Shown: one piece after another, positions 33,016-42,595 of the stretch | Numbering within the stretch: the stretch's first letter is position 1 | Layout: each line of letters starts with the position of its first letter | The notes under the pieces: generated by a model | The model's database searches: none | What the model saw: only the letters and a program-made list of their open reading frames with translations | What the model was told of the DNA's origin: nothing | Position numbers and translations under genes: made by a program | NCBI RefSeq assembly: GCF_037482285.1 | Contig: NZ_JBBEYB010000006.1 | Span: forward strand, 146,177 to 210,176 | DNA from: Aquabacterium sp029268225 | GTDB lineage: Bacteria > Pseudomonadota > Gammaproteobacteria > Burkholderiales > Burkholderiaceae_C | DNA: 64,000 nucleotides | Direction of reading: 5' to 3'

Positions 33016-34833
33016 TCACGCCTGACCCGCCTGTTGCAAACGCCACATCTCCGCATAGCGCCCGTTGGCCGCCAGCAGATGCGGGTGCGTGCCGCGCTCG
33101 ATGATGCGCCCGTGCTCCATGACCAAAATCTCGTGCGCGTGCACGATGGTGGACAGGCGGTGCGCGATCACCAGCACCGTCTTGCCCTGGGCCACCGTGG
33201 CCAGCTCGGCCTGGATGGCGCGCTCGTTGGCCGAATCCAGCGCCGAGGTCGCCTCGTCGAACACCAGCACCGGCGGGTTCTTCAGCAGCGTACGCGCGAT
33301 CGCCACACGCTGCTTCTCGCCGCCCGACAGCTTCAAGCCCCGCTCACCCACCATGGTGTCGTAGCCCTTGGGCGTGCCGCTGATGAAATCGTGGATGCGC
33401 GCCGCCTGGGCCGCGGCCACCACCTCGTCGTGGGTCGCGTCCGGCCGGCCATAGGCGATGTTGTAGGCCACTGTGTCGTTGAACAGCACCGTGTCCTGCG
33501 GCACGATGCCGATGTGGCGACGCAAGCTGTCCTGCGTGAGGCTGCGCACATCGTGGCCATTGACCGTGATGCGCCCGCCTTGCACGTCATAAAAGCGGTA
33601 CAGCAGCCGCGCCAGCGTGGACTTGCCCGAGCCCGAGGGGCCCACCACCGCCACCGTCTGCCCCGCCGGGATCTCAAAGCTCAGGTCGTGCAAGATGGGC
33701 CGGTTGGGGTCATAGGCAAACTGCACCTGGTCAAACCGCACCGAAGGCGGCCCCTTGAGCAGCAGCGGCCGCGCATCGGGCGCATCGGCCACTTCGCGCT
33801 CGCGCGCCATCAGCGTGAACATCTTGTCCAGGTCGGTGAGCGACTGCTTGATCTCGCGGTAGATCACGCCCAGGAAGTTCAACGGGATGTAGAGCTGGAT
33901 CATGAAGGCGTTGACCATGACCAGATCACCCACCGTCATGCGGCCGGCGACCACACCCTCGGTGGCGCGCCACAGCATGGCGATCAGGCCGATGGCGATG
34001 ATGGTCTGCTGCCCCGTGTTCAACAGCGACAGCGAGCGTTGCGACTTCAAGGCCGCCCGGCGCAGGCGCTCCAGCGACTCGTCATAACGCCGTGTCTCGA
34101 ACGCCTCGTTGTTGAAGTACTTCACCGTTTCGTAGTTCAGCAGCGAGTCCACCGCCCGCGTGTGCGCCTTCGAGTCCAGCTCGTTCATCTCACGGCGAAA
34201 GCGCGTGCGCCACTGCGTCACCGTCACGGTGAAGGCGATGTAGACCACCAACGCCGTCAACGTGATCCAGGCAAACGCCGCGTCGAACTTCGTGCCCAGC
34301 AAGGTCAGCACCAGCGTGACCTCGATCAGCGTGGGGATGATGCTGTAGAGCGAGTACGAGATCAGCGAGTGCACCGCCCGCGTGCCGCGCTCGATGTCGC
34401 GCGTCATGCCCCCGGTCTGGCGCTCCAGGTGAAAGCGCAGGCTCAGTGCATGCAGGTGCCCGAACACCTGCAGCGAGATGCGCCGCGCGGCCCCCTCGGT
34501 GGCCTTGGCAAACACCAGCTCGCGCAGCTCGGTGAACAGCGAGGTGGACAGGCGCAACAGCCCATAGGCCACCAGCAGGCCCACCGGCACGACCAGCAGG
34601 GCCTGCGCGCCGCCCGCCTTCGGGGCCAAGGTGTCCACCAAGTCTTTGAGCAAGAGGGGCACGCCCACATTGGCCAGCTTGGCGCCCACCATGAAGGCCA
34701 GCGCCAGCATCACGCGGCCCTTGTAGGCCCACAGGTAGGGCCACAGGCGGGCCAGCGTATCGCGTTCGGAGCGGGGCTGATCTGTGACGGAGTGCGGGTT
34801 TTCACCGGCGGGCGGCGAAGCGTAGCGTCGCAT
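33016..34833 (-). CDS. ATM1/HMT1-type ABC exporter (fused membrane and ATPase domains)
   Basis: 605 residues from ATG 34833. Six-helix exporter domain (about 30-330) followed by an ATPase with Walker A GPSGSGKST (about 400), signature LSGGEKQR (about 503), Walker B VLVFDEAT (about 524) and H-loop IAHRLST. The helix stretch NYETVKYFNNEAFE (about 222) is the fingerprint of ATM1-like transporters, which carry glutathione-derived or heavy-metal conjugates out of the compartment. Works as a homodimer. No strong ribosome-binding site is seen at this start. Divergent from the thioesterase gene. Confidence 0.9.
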   Translation of the reverse strand: MRRYASPPAGENPHSVTDQPRSERDTLARLWPYLWAYKGRVMLALAFMVGAKLANVGVPLLLKDLVDTLAPKAGGAQALLVVPVGLLVAYGLLRLSTSLFTELRELVFAKATEGAARRISLQVFGHLHALSLRFHLERQTGGMTRDIERGTRAVHSLISYSLYSIIPTLIEVTLVLTLLGTKFDAAFAWITLTALVVYIAFTVTVTQWRTRFRREMNELDSKAHTRAVDSLLNYETVKYFNNEAFETRRYDESLERLRRAALKSQRSLSLLNTGQQTIIAIGLIAMLWRATEGVVAGRMTVGDLVMVNAFMIQLYIPLNFLGVIYREIKQSLTDLDKMFTLMAREREVADAPDARPLLLKGPPSVRFDQVQFAYDPNRPILHDLSFEIPAGQTVAVVGPSGSGKSTLARLLYRFYDVQGGRITVNGHDVRSLTQDSLRRHIGIVPQDTVLFNDTVAYNIAYGRPDATHDEVVAAAQAARIHDFISGTPKGYDTMVGERGLKLSGGEKQRVAIARTLLKNPPVLVFDEATSALDSANERAIQAELATVAQGKTVLVIAHRLSTIVHAHEILVMEHGRIIERGTHPHLLAANGRYAEMWRLQQAGQA

Positions 34834-34887
34834 TCTGGAACAATGCCTGATTGAGTTCGAAACGTCGATTGTCGACCCTGATTGATC

Positions 34888-35316
34888 ATGACCCTCACGC
34901 CCAAGCCCAATATCCTCATGTGCCCCCCGGATCTGCACCCCGAGATGGAGTTGTTGATGCGCGTGGTGCCCATGCCCTCGGATGCCAATGGCAATGGCGA
35001 CATCTTTGGCGGCTGGATCATGGCCCAGGTGGACCTGGCCGGCTCCATCTTGCCGGGCATCGTCTCGCGTGGGCGCATCGCCACCGTGGCCGTCAACCAA
35101 TTCACTTTCAAGCAGGCCGTCTCGGTGGGCGATGTGGTCTCGCTCTATGGCCGCGTCGAGAAAATCGGCCGCACCTCCATCACCGTGCACATGGAAGTCT
35201 GGGCCGAGCGCAATCCCAGCCAGCCGCAGCTCTTCAAGGTCACCGAGGCCAACATCACCTACGTGGCCATCGACCTGGACGGCAAGCCCCGCCCCATCAA
35301 CCCTGAGCAAGCTTGA
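34888..35316 (+). CDS. Acyl-CoA thioesterase, YciA family
   Basis: 142 residues from ATG 34888 (a TTG at 34882 is two codons earlier). Single hotdog domain with the family signature NGDIFGGWIMAQVDLAG (about 34-50) holding the catalytic Asp, then TVAVNQFTFKQAV and TVHMEVWAER. Hydrolyses acyl-CoA to free acid and CoA; YciA-type enzymes are broad in chain length. It starts 54 bases from the divergent ABC exporter start. Confidence 0.9.
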   Translation: MTLTPKPNILMCPPDLHPEMELLMRVVPMPSDANGNGDIFGGWIMAQVDLAGSILPGIVSRGRIATVAVNQFTFKQAVSVGDVVSLYGRVEKIGRTSITVHMEVWAERNPSQPQLFKVTEANITYVAIDLDGKPRPINPEQA

Positions 35317-35371
35317 TGCGGCGCAAGCCCGCGCGCCTGTGCGGGCACTGCGTCTGTGAGAGCATCCCGCC

Positions 35372-36106
35372 ATGGACGCCCTGATTTCCACGCCCCCTCA
35401 CCTGGCCCCCAACGCCTTGCGCGAACAGGGCTGGGCCGTCATCCAGCCGGAAGACCTGCTGAATTGGCTGCATGCCGACATGGCCGCCGCCGACACCGTG
35501 CACGCCAGCTGGTCTGATCTGCCCCCCGACACCCACCTGCGCGATGGCGGGGCCTATCGCTTTCGCCGCCACAGCTGCTTCACGCTGGACACCGCCACAG
35601 GCGAACTGGCCCAGACGCCGCACCGCGCGCACTGGCAGCCAGTCACCTACAACGCCTTGCATGGGGGCTTCGAGCGTTGGTTCGAGCCTGTCGACCCTGC
35701 CATCTGCGCACACCCGCTGTGGCAAGCCCTGCTGCGCCAGATTGGTCAGCTGATCGCCCAGGCCAAGCCGGTGCCGATGTGGTTCATCGAGGCGCACCAG
35801 TTCCGCGTCGACACGGCCGGCGGCATTGGCCGCCCCACGCCGGAAGGCGCACACCGCGATGGCGTGGACTTTGTGGCCGTGCTGATGCTGGAGCGCCATG
35901 CCATCAAGGGGGGCGAAACCCGCGTCTTCGAGGCGGAGGGGCCACGCGGTGTGCGCTTCACACTGCAACGCCCCTGGAGCACCGTGCTGCTCGACGACGA
36001 GCGGGTGATCCACGAAACCTCACCGATCCAGCCGCTCGACGGCCATGGCTGGCGCGACACGCTGGTGCTGACCTTCCGCCAGGGCGGCTTCCAGAGCGAG
36101 ACCTGA
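35372..36106 (+). CDS. 2OG-Fe dioxygenase family protein (PF10014-like)
   Basis: 244 residues. The iron triad is visible as HRD in PEGAHRDGVDFV (about residues 160-162) and the distal His in ERVIHETSPI (about 213), with the 2-oxoglutarate Arg in GWRDTLVLTFR (about 230). This pattern belongs to the PF10014 group, of which the characterised members (for example Bacillus isoleucine dioxygenase) hydroxylate free L-amino acids. No biosynthetic cluster surrounds it, so the substrate is open. 55 bases after the thioesterase. Confidence 0.8.
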   Translation: MDALISTPPHLAPNALREQGWAVIQPEDLLNWLHADMAAADTVHASWSDLPPDTHLRDGGAYRFRRHSCFTLDTATGELAQTPHRAHWQPVTYNALHGGFERWFEPVDPAICAHPLWQALLRQIGQLIAQAKPVPMWFIEAHQFRVDTAGGIGRPTPEGAHRDGVDFVAVLMLERHAIKGGETRVFEAEGPRGVRFTLQRPWSTVLLDDERVIHETSPIQPLDGHGWRDTLVLTFRQGGFQSET

Positions 36107-36124
36107 GCCCCCTCGGACTGCGCC

Positions 36125-37063
36125 TCACAGCTGCTTGTGCCAGTCCTTGTGCAACAGCTGGCGGGGCGGCTCGCTGTCGGCCATCACCACGCGATCCCGG
36201 CCGGTGCGCTTGGCCACATACAGCGCCTGATCGGCGCGAGACACCACGCTGGCCCAATCCTCATCGGCCTGCAAACTGCGTGCAGCGCCAATGCTCACGG
36301 TCACAGAGAACGTGGTGTCCAGCGGTAGCACCGGGTGGGTCGCCACCACCTGCCTCAGCCGCTCCCCGACCTGGCTCAAGCGTTCGGGTTCGGTGCTGTC
36401 GAGCACCACCAAAAACTCCTCGCCACCAATGCGTCCGACCCGATCTCCGTCGCGCAGATGCTGGCGCAAGAGTTGCGCCACCTGGGTCAGCACCTCATCG
36501 CCCACGGCATGACCATGACGGTCGTTGATGGACTTGAAATGATCCACGTCGCACATGAGCAGACACAAGGGTTGGCGCTGCTGACGTCGGTCATCGTGCA
36601 GACGCTCCAGATGCGACAGGATGGCGCGCCGGTTGAGCAAGCCAGTGAGGGCATCACGGCTGGCCATGTCGGCCAACTGTCGCTCCATCCGCTTGCGATC
36701 GGTGATGTCCAAGATGGTGCCCACCAGGCCGCTGACCTGGCCATCGGCATCTCTGAGCACCGTCTTGTAAAAAATGACGTCCAGCCGCTCGCCCGAAGGG
36801 GTCTGGACCTGAGACTCGTAGCGCTGGTTCTCGCCCGCGCTCATCAAGGCCTCGTCGGCCTCGAAATAGACCTGCGCCAGATCAGGTGGCGACAGGTCGT
36901 ACACCGACTTGCCCACCACCTCGGCCGGCGTACGGCCGAGCAAAGCCGTGAAGGCCTCGTTGCACCCGCGATAGACACCGGCCCGGTCTTTGAAAAAAAC
37001 GGGCATCGGCAACGCGTCCAGCACGGACTGGATCACATCGGGGGACAGGTGAGACAGGAACAA
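36125..37063 (-). CDS. PAS-GGDEF diguanylate cyclase
   Basis: 312 residues, start TTG 37063, the only start between an upstream in-frame TAA and the PAS domain. Domains: PAS (about 8-125, ALPMPVFFKDRAGVYRGCNEAF), a short coiled linker (ITDRKRMERQLADMASRDALTGL) and GGDEF (about 135-300) with the active GGEEF in RIGGEEFLVVL. The inhibitory I-site RxxD is present five residues before it (RDGD), so product feedback by c-di-GMP is likely. No EAL domain, no membrane segment: a soluble sensor cyclase. Input signal unknown. Confidence 0.92.
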   Translation of the reverse strand: MFLSHLSPDVIQSVLDALPMPVFFKDRAGVYRGCNEAFTALLGRTPAEVVGKSVYDLSPPDLAQVYFEADEALMSAGENQRYESQVQTPSGERLDVIFYKTVLRDADGQVSGLVGTILDITDRKRMERQLADMASRDALTGLLNRRAILSHLERLHDDRRQQRQPLCLLMCDVDHFKSINDRHGHAVGDEVLTQVAQLLRQHLRDGDRVGRIGGEEFLVVLDSTEPERLSQVGERLRQVVATHPVLPLDTTFSVTVSIGAARSLQADEDWASVVSRADQALYVAKRTGRDRVVMADSEPPRQLLHKDWHKQL

Positions 37064-37163
37064 AGGCCGCCATCCATGGCGTGCGCAAGCCGCACGGTCC
37101 GGAGATTATGACCCTGGTGCCCTACTCTAACCAACCGCGGGTTTGACCTTGATCATCAAACGG

Positions 37164-37943
37164 TCAGCATTTGGAGAAGTCGGGCTTGCGCTTTTCCATC
37201 ACGGCGCTGATGGCTTCCTTGGTCGCAGGGCCGCGCAACAGGGCGCCAAACTGCTGCAATTCGGCCAACATCACCGCGTGCAGAGCCTCGGTGTTGCTCT
37301 GACGCATGAGAGCCTTGCTCACGCGCAGCGAGGTGGCGGGCTTGGCGGCCAGCTTGGCGGCCTGAGCCTGAGCGTAGGCATTGACCTCGGTGGGCGGCAG
37401 CACGCGGTTGACCAGGCCCATCTCCTGCGCATCTTCGGCCGAGAAGGGCTCACCGAACAGCAGCTTCTCCGCAGCGCGCTGGTAACCCACGATCTGGGGC
37501 AACAACAGGCTGGAGCCCGCTTCCGGGCACAGGCCCAGGTTCACGAACGGCAGGCTGAAGCCCGCGTTGTCACCGGCATAGACCAGGTCGCAGTGCAGCA
37601 GCAAGGTCGTGCCGATGCCCACAGCCGGGCCGGCCACGGCCGCGATCAAGGGCTTGGGGAAGTCGCGCAGGATGTTGAGGAAGCGCACGACCGGCGCCGG
37701 CTCAGCCCCCGGGCTCATGTCGGGCGGGTTGCTCAGGAAGTCAGCCAGGTCGTTGCCCGCCGTGAAGCACGTCGGATCACCCTGGATCACGGCCACCCGC
37801 ACGGTGTCATCGGTGGCGGCCTCTTCCAGCGCCTGGGCCAGTGCGGTGTACATCGCCCGTGTGATGGCGTTCTTCTTGTCCAGACGGTGGAAGGTCAGGG
37901 TCAGGATGCCGCCTTCGCGGTTCGACAAAATGGCGTCGCTCAT
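37164..37943 (-). CDS. Enoyl-CoA hydratase/isomerase family protein
   Basis: 259 residues from ATG 37943. Crotonase fold with oxyanion-hole segments FTAGNDLADFL (about 64) and AVAGPAVGIGTTLLLHCDL (about 98-116). Of the two catalytic Glu of classical hydratases, the second is in a LCPEAGSSLLLP context (about 133) while the first is replaced (GPAVG), so isomerase or another crotonase activity is possible. Last gene of the minus-strand fatty-acid cluster, 29 bases after the hydrolase gene. Confidence 0.85.
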   Translation of the reverse strand: MSDAILSNREGGILTLTFHRLDKKNAITRAMYTALAQALEEAATDDTVRVAVIQGDPTCFTAGNDLADFLSNPPDMSPGAEPAPVVRFLNILRDFPKPLIAAVAGPAVGIGTTLLLHCDLVYAGDNAGFSLPFVNLGLCPEAGSSLLLPQIVGYQRAAEKLLFGEPFSAEDAQEMGLVNRVLPPTEVNAYAQAQAAKLAAKPATSLRVSKALMRQSNTEALHAVMLAELQQFGALLRGPATKEAISAVMEKRKPDFSKC

Positions 37944-37972
37944 GGATGGTTCCTCGGGAGCAGAAAGGGGTG

Positions 37973-38848
37973 TCAAGAATCAGCCTGAGCGATGGGCATC
38001 ACGCCCAGCCAGCCCAAGCTGTGCGCCCAACCCTTGGGGCCGGTACGCGTGTGAAAGAAATCAAAGTGGCCCACCGTCGCCGCGCCCACATCTTTCGGAT
38101 GCAGGGTGAGGTAGCGCACCGATGCACCAGTGTAGAGGCGATGAATGGCCTCCACCCCGCGGCGATGCGCCATCTTGTCATCGGTGAACAGCACCGCCGT
38201 GATGGGCTGGCGCACGGCCGCATAGGCCTCGCGCACATGCGGCCCCTCGACGCAGCAAAAGTCCGGTGACGCGCACCAGCGCTTCCACTGCGCCACGATG
38301 CCGCGCGGCAGGTCCCCCACGGCATTGAGGCGCTTGCCCGCGAAATAGCCGTGACGCGCCACGCTCAGCGGCACGATCACATGCCAGAACAGCAACATGC
38401 CGTAGCGCAGCGGCCGCGCCAGTTGGGACACGTGCCCACTGCCACTGCCCAGCGTCACCACATGGTCGATCTGCGGCAACTGCGGCATCAGCCCATACAG
38501 GATGCCGCCCATGCTGTGGCCGAACCAGCTGATGGGCAGATCCGGATGGCGACTGACGGCGCACCGCATGATCGCAGGCGCATCGTGCACGGGCCAGTCG
38601 ATCAGCTTGGCACGGTAGCGGCGCAAATCGGCCGGGGCCGAAGCCCCCATGCCACGCCAGTCGACCGTGTAGACCACACAGCCGTGTGCGCTGAGCCAAC
38701 GGGCATAGCGCTCGTAAAAGCTCTGCGGCACGCCCAGCGCCGGCCCGATGATGACCACGCGCTGCAACGCCACCGACGCATCGGCGGGTCGATAACAGCG
38801 TGCGGCCAGTGTGTGGCCATCGTCGGTGTGAAGCGTCAGGTGTTCCAT
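37973..38848 (-). CDS. Alpha/beta hydrolase (predicted, COG4757-like), paralogue of 20497-21381
   Basis: 291 residues. Nucleophile elbow FGHSMGG (about residue 115), acid strand ITAVLFTDDKMA (about 222) and His in VGHFDFFHTR (about 268). Shares layout with the product at 20497-21381: VDWRGMGAS, similar length and the same ITVL/ITAVL-DD motif, but low overall identity by eye. It lies in the fatty-acid cluster, separated from fadA by a terminator. Substrate unknown. Confidence 0.78.
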   Translation of the reverse strand: MEHLTLHTDDGHTLAARCYRPADASVALQRVVIIGPALGVPQSFYERYARWLSAHGCVVYTVDWRGMGASAPADLRRYRAKLIDWPVHDAPAIMRCAVSRHPDLPISWFGHSMGGILYGLMPQLPQIDHVVTLGSGSGHVSQLARPLRYGMLLFWHVIVPLSVARHGYFAGKRLNAVGDLPRGIVAQWKRWCASPDFCCVEGPHVREAYAAVRQPITAVLFTDDKMAHRRGVEAIHRLYTGASVRYLTLHPKDVGAATVGHFDFFHTRTGPKGWAHSLGWLGVMPIAQADS

Positions 38849-38860
38849 ACAGCTCTCAAG

Positions 38861-38886
38861 AAAAAGCCCGCACGAGGGCGGGCTTT
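38861..38886 (-). terminator. Terminator after fadA
   Basis: Stem AAAGCCCGC (38863-38871) / GCGGGCTTT (38878-38886) with a 6-base loop; on the minus strand it is followed by a T-run (the AAAAA at 38861-38865). 27 bases after the fadA stop, so the hydrolase and hydratase genes beyond it probably have separate or read-through expression. Confidence 0.82.
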
Positions 38887-38913
38887 CTCAGGCGTTGAAC
38901 GCAGGGCTGCCGA

Positions 38914-40137
38914 TTACAGGCTGTCCACGCGCTCGAAGATGCCGGCAGCGCCTTGGCCGGTGCCGATGCACATCGTCACCATGCCGTACTTGCCGCCAGT
39001 GCGACGCAGACCGTGCACCACGGTGGCCGCGCGGATGGCACCGGTCGCGCCCAGGGGGTGACCCAGAGCGATCGCGCCGCCCATCGGGTTCACCTTGGCA
39101 CGGTCCAGCACGTGGCCCTTGCTGTCCAGGTCCTTCAACACGGCCAGGGATTGGGCAGCGAACGCTTCGTTCAGCTCCACCCAGTCCATGTCCGAAGCCT
39201 TCAGGCCGGCGTACTCCAGGGCCTTGGGAATGGCTTCGATCGGGCCGATGCCCATGATCTCGGGCGGCACGCCCTTGACGGCGAAGGCCACGAACTTGGC
39301 CAGCGGCTGCAGACCGTACTTCTCGCAGGCTTCCTTGGAAGCCAGGATCAGGCAGCCAGCGCCATCGGAGGTTTGCGACGAGTTACCGGCCGTGACCGAA
39401 CCCTTGGCCGCGAACACAGGACGCAGCTTGGCCAGACCTTCCATCGAGGTGTCAGGACGGGCGCCTTCGTCACGGGTGATGACCTTCTTGGAGACGGTCA
39501 CTTCGCCGGTTTCGAGGTTGGGCGTGCGCACTTCGACTTCGATCGGGGTGGTTTCGGCATCGAACCAGCCAGCCTGTTGGGCGGCGATGGCGCGACGGTG
39601 CGATTCCACGGCGAAAGCGTCTTGCTCTTCGCGGGTGACACCCCACTGTTCGGCCACCTTCTCGGCGGTCATGCCCATGCCGTAGGCGATGCCGACGTTC
39701 TCGTCGAGGTTCACCACAGCGGGGTTGAACGAAGGCTTGGCGCCGCCCATGGGAACCATGGACATCGATTCCACGCCGCCGGCGATCATGACCTCGGCTT
39801 CACCGACGCGGATGCGGTCGGCGGCCATCGACACGGCGGTGATACCGGCCGCGCAGAAGCGGTTCACGGTGGCACCGGCCACGGTCTTGGGCAGACCCGA
39901 CAGCAGCGTGGCGATCTTGGCCACGTTCATGCCTTGTTCGCCTTCGGGCATCGCGCAGCCGACGATGGCGTCTTCGATGGCAGCCGGATCCAGGGTCGGA
40001 ACCTGCTTGAGGGCGTTCTTGATGGTCGCAACCAGCAGATCGTCCGGACGGGTGTTCTTGAACACGCCGCGGCCAGACTTGCCGATCGGGGTGCGGGTGG
40101 CGGCGACGACGTAAACGTCACGAAGTTGCTTGGACAT
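38914..40137 (-). CDS. fadA: Acetyl-CoA C-acyltransferase (thiolase)
   Basis: 407 residues. Thiolytic step of beta-oxidation. Active-site Cys in TVNRFCAAGITAV (about residue 94), then AGGVESMSMVPM, the catalytic His in GGAIALGHPLGATG (about 360) and Cys in TMCIGTGQGAA (about 390). The nucleophile context is CAAG rather than the common CSSG. 19 bases follow fadB, forming the typical two-gene pair; together they make a trifunctional complex. Confidence 0.94.
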   Translation of the reverse strand: MSKQLRDVYVVAATRTPIGKSGRGVFKNTRPDDLLVATIKNALKQVPTLDPAAIEDAIVGCAMPEGEQGMNVAKIATLLSGLPKTVAGATVNRFCAAGITAVSMAADRIRVGEAEVMIAGGVESMSMVPMGGAKPSFNPAVVNLDENVGIAYGMGMTAEKVAEQWGVTREEQDAFAVESHRRAIAAQQAGWFDAETTPIEVEVRTPNLETGEVTVSKKVITRDEGARPDTSMEGLAKLRPVFAAKGSVTAGNSSQTSDGAGCLILASKEACEKYGLQPLAKFVAFAVKGVPPEIMGIGPIEAIPKALEYAGLKASDMDWVELNEAFAAQSLAVLKDLDSKGHVLDRAKVNPMGGAIALGHPLGATGAIRAATVVHGLRRTGGKYGMVTMCIGTGQGAAGIFERVDSL

Positions 40138-40156
40138 TGTGTGTGTCTCCGATCGA

Positions 40157-42556
40157 TCAGTTGCGGACAGGCTTGCCGGTCGACAGCATGCCCATGATGC
40201 GTTCTTGCGTCTTGGGGTTGTCCAGCAGCGTGCAGAAGTGCTTGCGCTCCAGGGCGTGCAGGTATTCCTCGCTCACCAGGGTGCCGGCATCGACGTCACC
40301 GCCAGTCAGCACATCGGCGATGCACGAGCTGATGTAGTAGTCGTGTTGCGAGATGAAGCCACCGTCACGCATGTTGATCAGCGACGACTGCAGCGTGGCC
40401 TTCACGTTGCGGCCAGCCACCGGGAACAGCTTCTTGGCCGGGGCACGGTAGCCGGACTCGAACATGGCCTTGGCCTGGGCGATGGCCACATACAGCAGCT
40501 CGTCCTTGTTGGCCACGATCACGTCACCGTCGATCAGGTAACCGAACTTCTTGGCTTCGATGGCGGAGGTCGCCACCTTGGCCATGGCGGCAGCCTGGAA
40601 GCCTTCCTTGACGAAGCCCATCAGCTCGCCACCGATCTGGCCGGACACGCCCTTGGACGGCTCCAGCAGCTCGGCTGCACGGCGAGCCAGGTAGGCCAGG
40701 CCACCGCCGCCGGGGATCAGACCCACGCCGACTTCGACCAGACCCACATAGCTTTCCATCGCAGCAACGCGCTTGGAAGCGTGGACAGCCAGCTCACAGC
40801 CACCGCCCAGTGCCAGACCGTGCACAGCGGCCACGCTCGGCACGTTGCTGTAGCGCAGGTTCAGCATGAAGTCTTGCAGGGCCTTCTCGAACGGTGCCAC
40901 GGCCTTGCCGCCGCCGCTCATGAAGGCAGGCATCATCGACTGCAGGTCGGCGCCGGCCGAGAACGGACCGTCTTGCGACCAGATCACCAGGCCCTTGTAG
41001 CCGGCTTCGGCGATTTCCAGACCCTTGGCCAGGCCATTGGTCACGCCTTCGCTGATGGTGTGCATCTTGGACTTGATCGAAGCGATGACCACTTCGTCGT
41101 CCAGGGTCCACAGGCGGATGGAGGCGTCTTCGAACAGGGTCTTGCCCGCGGTGGCAGCGTTCGGGGCGTTGGAGCCCAGCACGCTTTCGCGGAAGTACTG
41201 ACGCTTGTAGACGGGCAGGTCGCGCACGGGCACGTACTTGCCAGCCTTGGGCGACCAAGAGCCTTCGGAGGTGTGCACACCCTCGCGGCCGTCGAACACC
41301 CAGGCGGGCAGCGGGGCCGACGACAGGGCCTTGCCGGCGTCGATGTCGGCCTGCACCCATTCAGCCACTTGCTTCCAGCCGGCTTCTTGCCACAGCTCGA
41401 AGGGGCCTTGCTTGGCGCCGAAGCCCCAGCGCATGGCGAAGTCGATGTCGCGAGCGGACTCGGCGATGGACTCCAGCGTGACAGCGGCGTAGTGGAAGCC
41501 GTTGCGCAGGATGGCCCACACGAACTGGGCTTGCGGGTTGGTGGACTCACGCAGGGCCTTCAGACGCTCGGCAGCGGGCTTCTTCAGGATCTCAGCGACT
41601 TCCTTGTCGCACTTGCCGCCAGCGGCGACGTACTCACCCGTGGCTGCATTGAACTGCAGGATGTCCTTGCCGACCTTCTTGAAGAAACCGGCCTTGGTCT
41701 TTTGACCGAAGTTGCCCATCTCCAGCAGCTTGGTCAGTGCAGCAGGCGTCTCGAACGCGGCCGAGAACACGTCGTCACGGGCACCGTTTTGCAGCGTCTT
41801 GATGACGTGCGCCATCGTGTCCAGACCCACCACGTCGGCGGTACGGAAGGTGGCCGACGAAGCGCGGCCCAGCTTCTTGCCGGTCAGGTCGTCAACGATG
41901 TCATAGCCCAGGCCCGAACGCTCGACTTCGCGGAAGGTCAGCATCATGCCGGCCACGCCCACGCGGTTGGCGATGAAGTTGGGGGTGTCGTAAGCGCGGA
42001 TGACGCCCTTGCCGACCACGGAGGCCGAGAAGGTTTCCAGCTGGTCGACCACCTCGGGAGCGGTGAACTCCGTGGGGATCAGCTCCAGCAGGTGCATGTA
42101 GCGGGGGGGGTTGAAGAAGTGGATGCCCAGGAAGCGCGAACGCAGCTGCTCAGGCAGCACGTTGGCCATGGCCGTGATGGACAGGCCCGAGGTGTTCGTG
42201 GCCAGGATGGCCTTGTCGTTGACGAACGGCGCGATCTTCTTGTAGAGATCTTCCTTCCAGTCCAGACGCTCGGCGATGGCTTCGATGATCAGGTCGCAAC
42301 CACGCAGCTCTTCGAGGTGCTCTTCGTAGTTGGCTTGCTGGATCAGGGCGGCGTCTTCGGCCACGCCCAGGGGCGCCGGCTTCATTTTCTTCAGGTTTTC
42401 GACGGCCTTGGTGACGATGCCGTTCTTCGGGCCTTCCTTCGCAGGCAGGTCGAACAGCACGACCGGCACCTTGACGTTGACCAGGTGGGCCGCAATCTGG
42501 GCACCCATCACGCCGGCGCCGAGCACGGCCACCTTGCGCACGTTGAATTGACTCAT
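40157..42556 (-). CDS. fadB: 3-hydroxyacyl-CoA dehydrogenase / enoyl-CoA hydratase
   Basis: 799 residues. The dehydrogenase half is N-terminal: NAD-binding VAVLGAGVMGAQIAAHL (about 8-24), TNTSGLSI, the catalytic His region LGIHFFNPPRYM (about 140-152), and a second helical domain with NFIANRVGVAGM. The hydratase half is C-terminal: FSAGADLQSM (about 530), HGLALGGGCELA (about 585) and the Glu in VEVGVGLIPGGGG (about 615). This order is the reverse of E. coli FadB and matches FadN-type enzymes. AGGAGAG gives a good ribosome-binding site. Confidence 0.92.
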   Translation of the reverse strand: MSQFNVRKVAVLGAGVMGAQIAAHLVNVKVPVVLFDLPAKEGPKNGIVTKAVENLKKMKPAPLGVAEDAALIQQANYEEHLEELRGCDLIIEAIAERLDWKEDLYKKIAPFVNDKAILATNTSGLSITAMANVLPEQLRSRFLGIHFFNPPRYMHLLELIPTEFTAPEVVDQLETFSASVVGKGVIRAYDTPNFIANRVGVAGMMLTFREVERSGLGYDIVDDLTGKKLGRASSATFRTADVVGLDTMAHVIKTLQNGARDDVFSAAFETPAALTKLLEMGNFGQKTKAGFFKKVGKDILQFNAATGEYVAAGGKCDKEVAEILKKPAAERLKALRESTNPQAQFVWAILRNGFHYAAVTLESIAESARDIDFAMRWGFGAKQGPFELWQEAGWKQVAEWVQADIDAGKALSSAPLPAWVFDGREGVHTSEGSWSPKAGKYVPVRDLPVYKRQYFRESVLGSNAPNAATAGKTLFEDASIRLWTLDDEVVIASIKSKMHTISEGVTNGLAKGLEIAEAGYKGLVIWSQDGPFSAGADLQSMMPAFMSGGGKAVAPFEKALQDFMLNLRYSNVPSVAAVHGLALGGGCELAVHASKRVAAMESYVGLVEVGVGLIPGGGGLAYLARRAAELLEPSKGVSGQIGGELMGFVKEGFQAAAMAKVATSAIEAKKFGYLIDGDVIVANKDELLYVAIAQAKAMFESGYRAPAKKLFPVAGRNVKATLQSSLINMRDGGFISQHDYYISSCIADVLTGGDVDAGTLVSEEYLHALERKHFCTLLDNPKTQERIMGMLSTGKPVRN

Positions 42557-42595
42557 GTTCTCTCCTAGGGGAACTCAAATGAATGGAGATGGATG

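Noticed and set aside
34834..35391. 186-residue N-terminal extension of the ABC exporter
   Set aside because: Antisense to the thioesterase gene; the family starts close to ATG 34833.
40130..42568. 812-residue open frame on the plus strand
   Set aside because: Antisense to fadB, which has all catalytic motifs.
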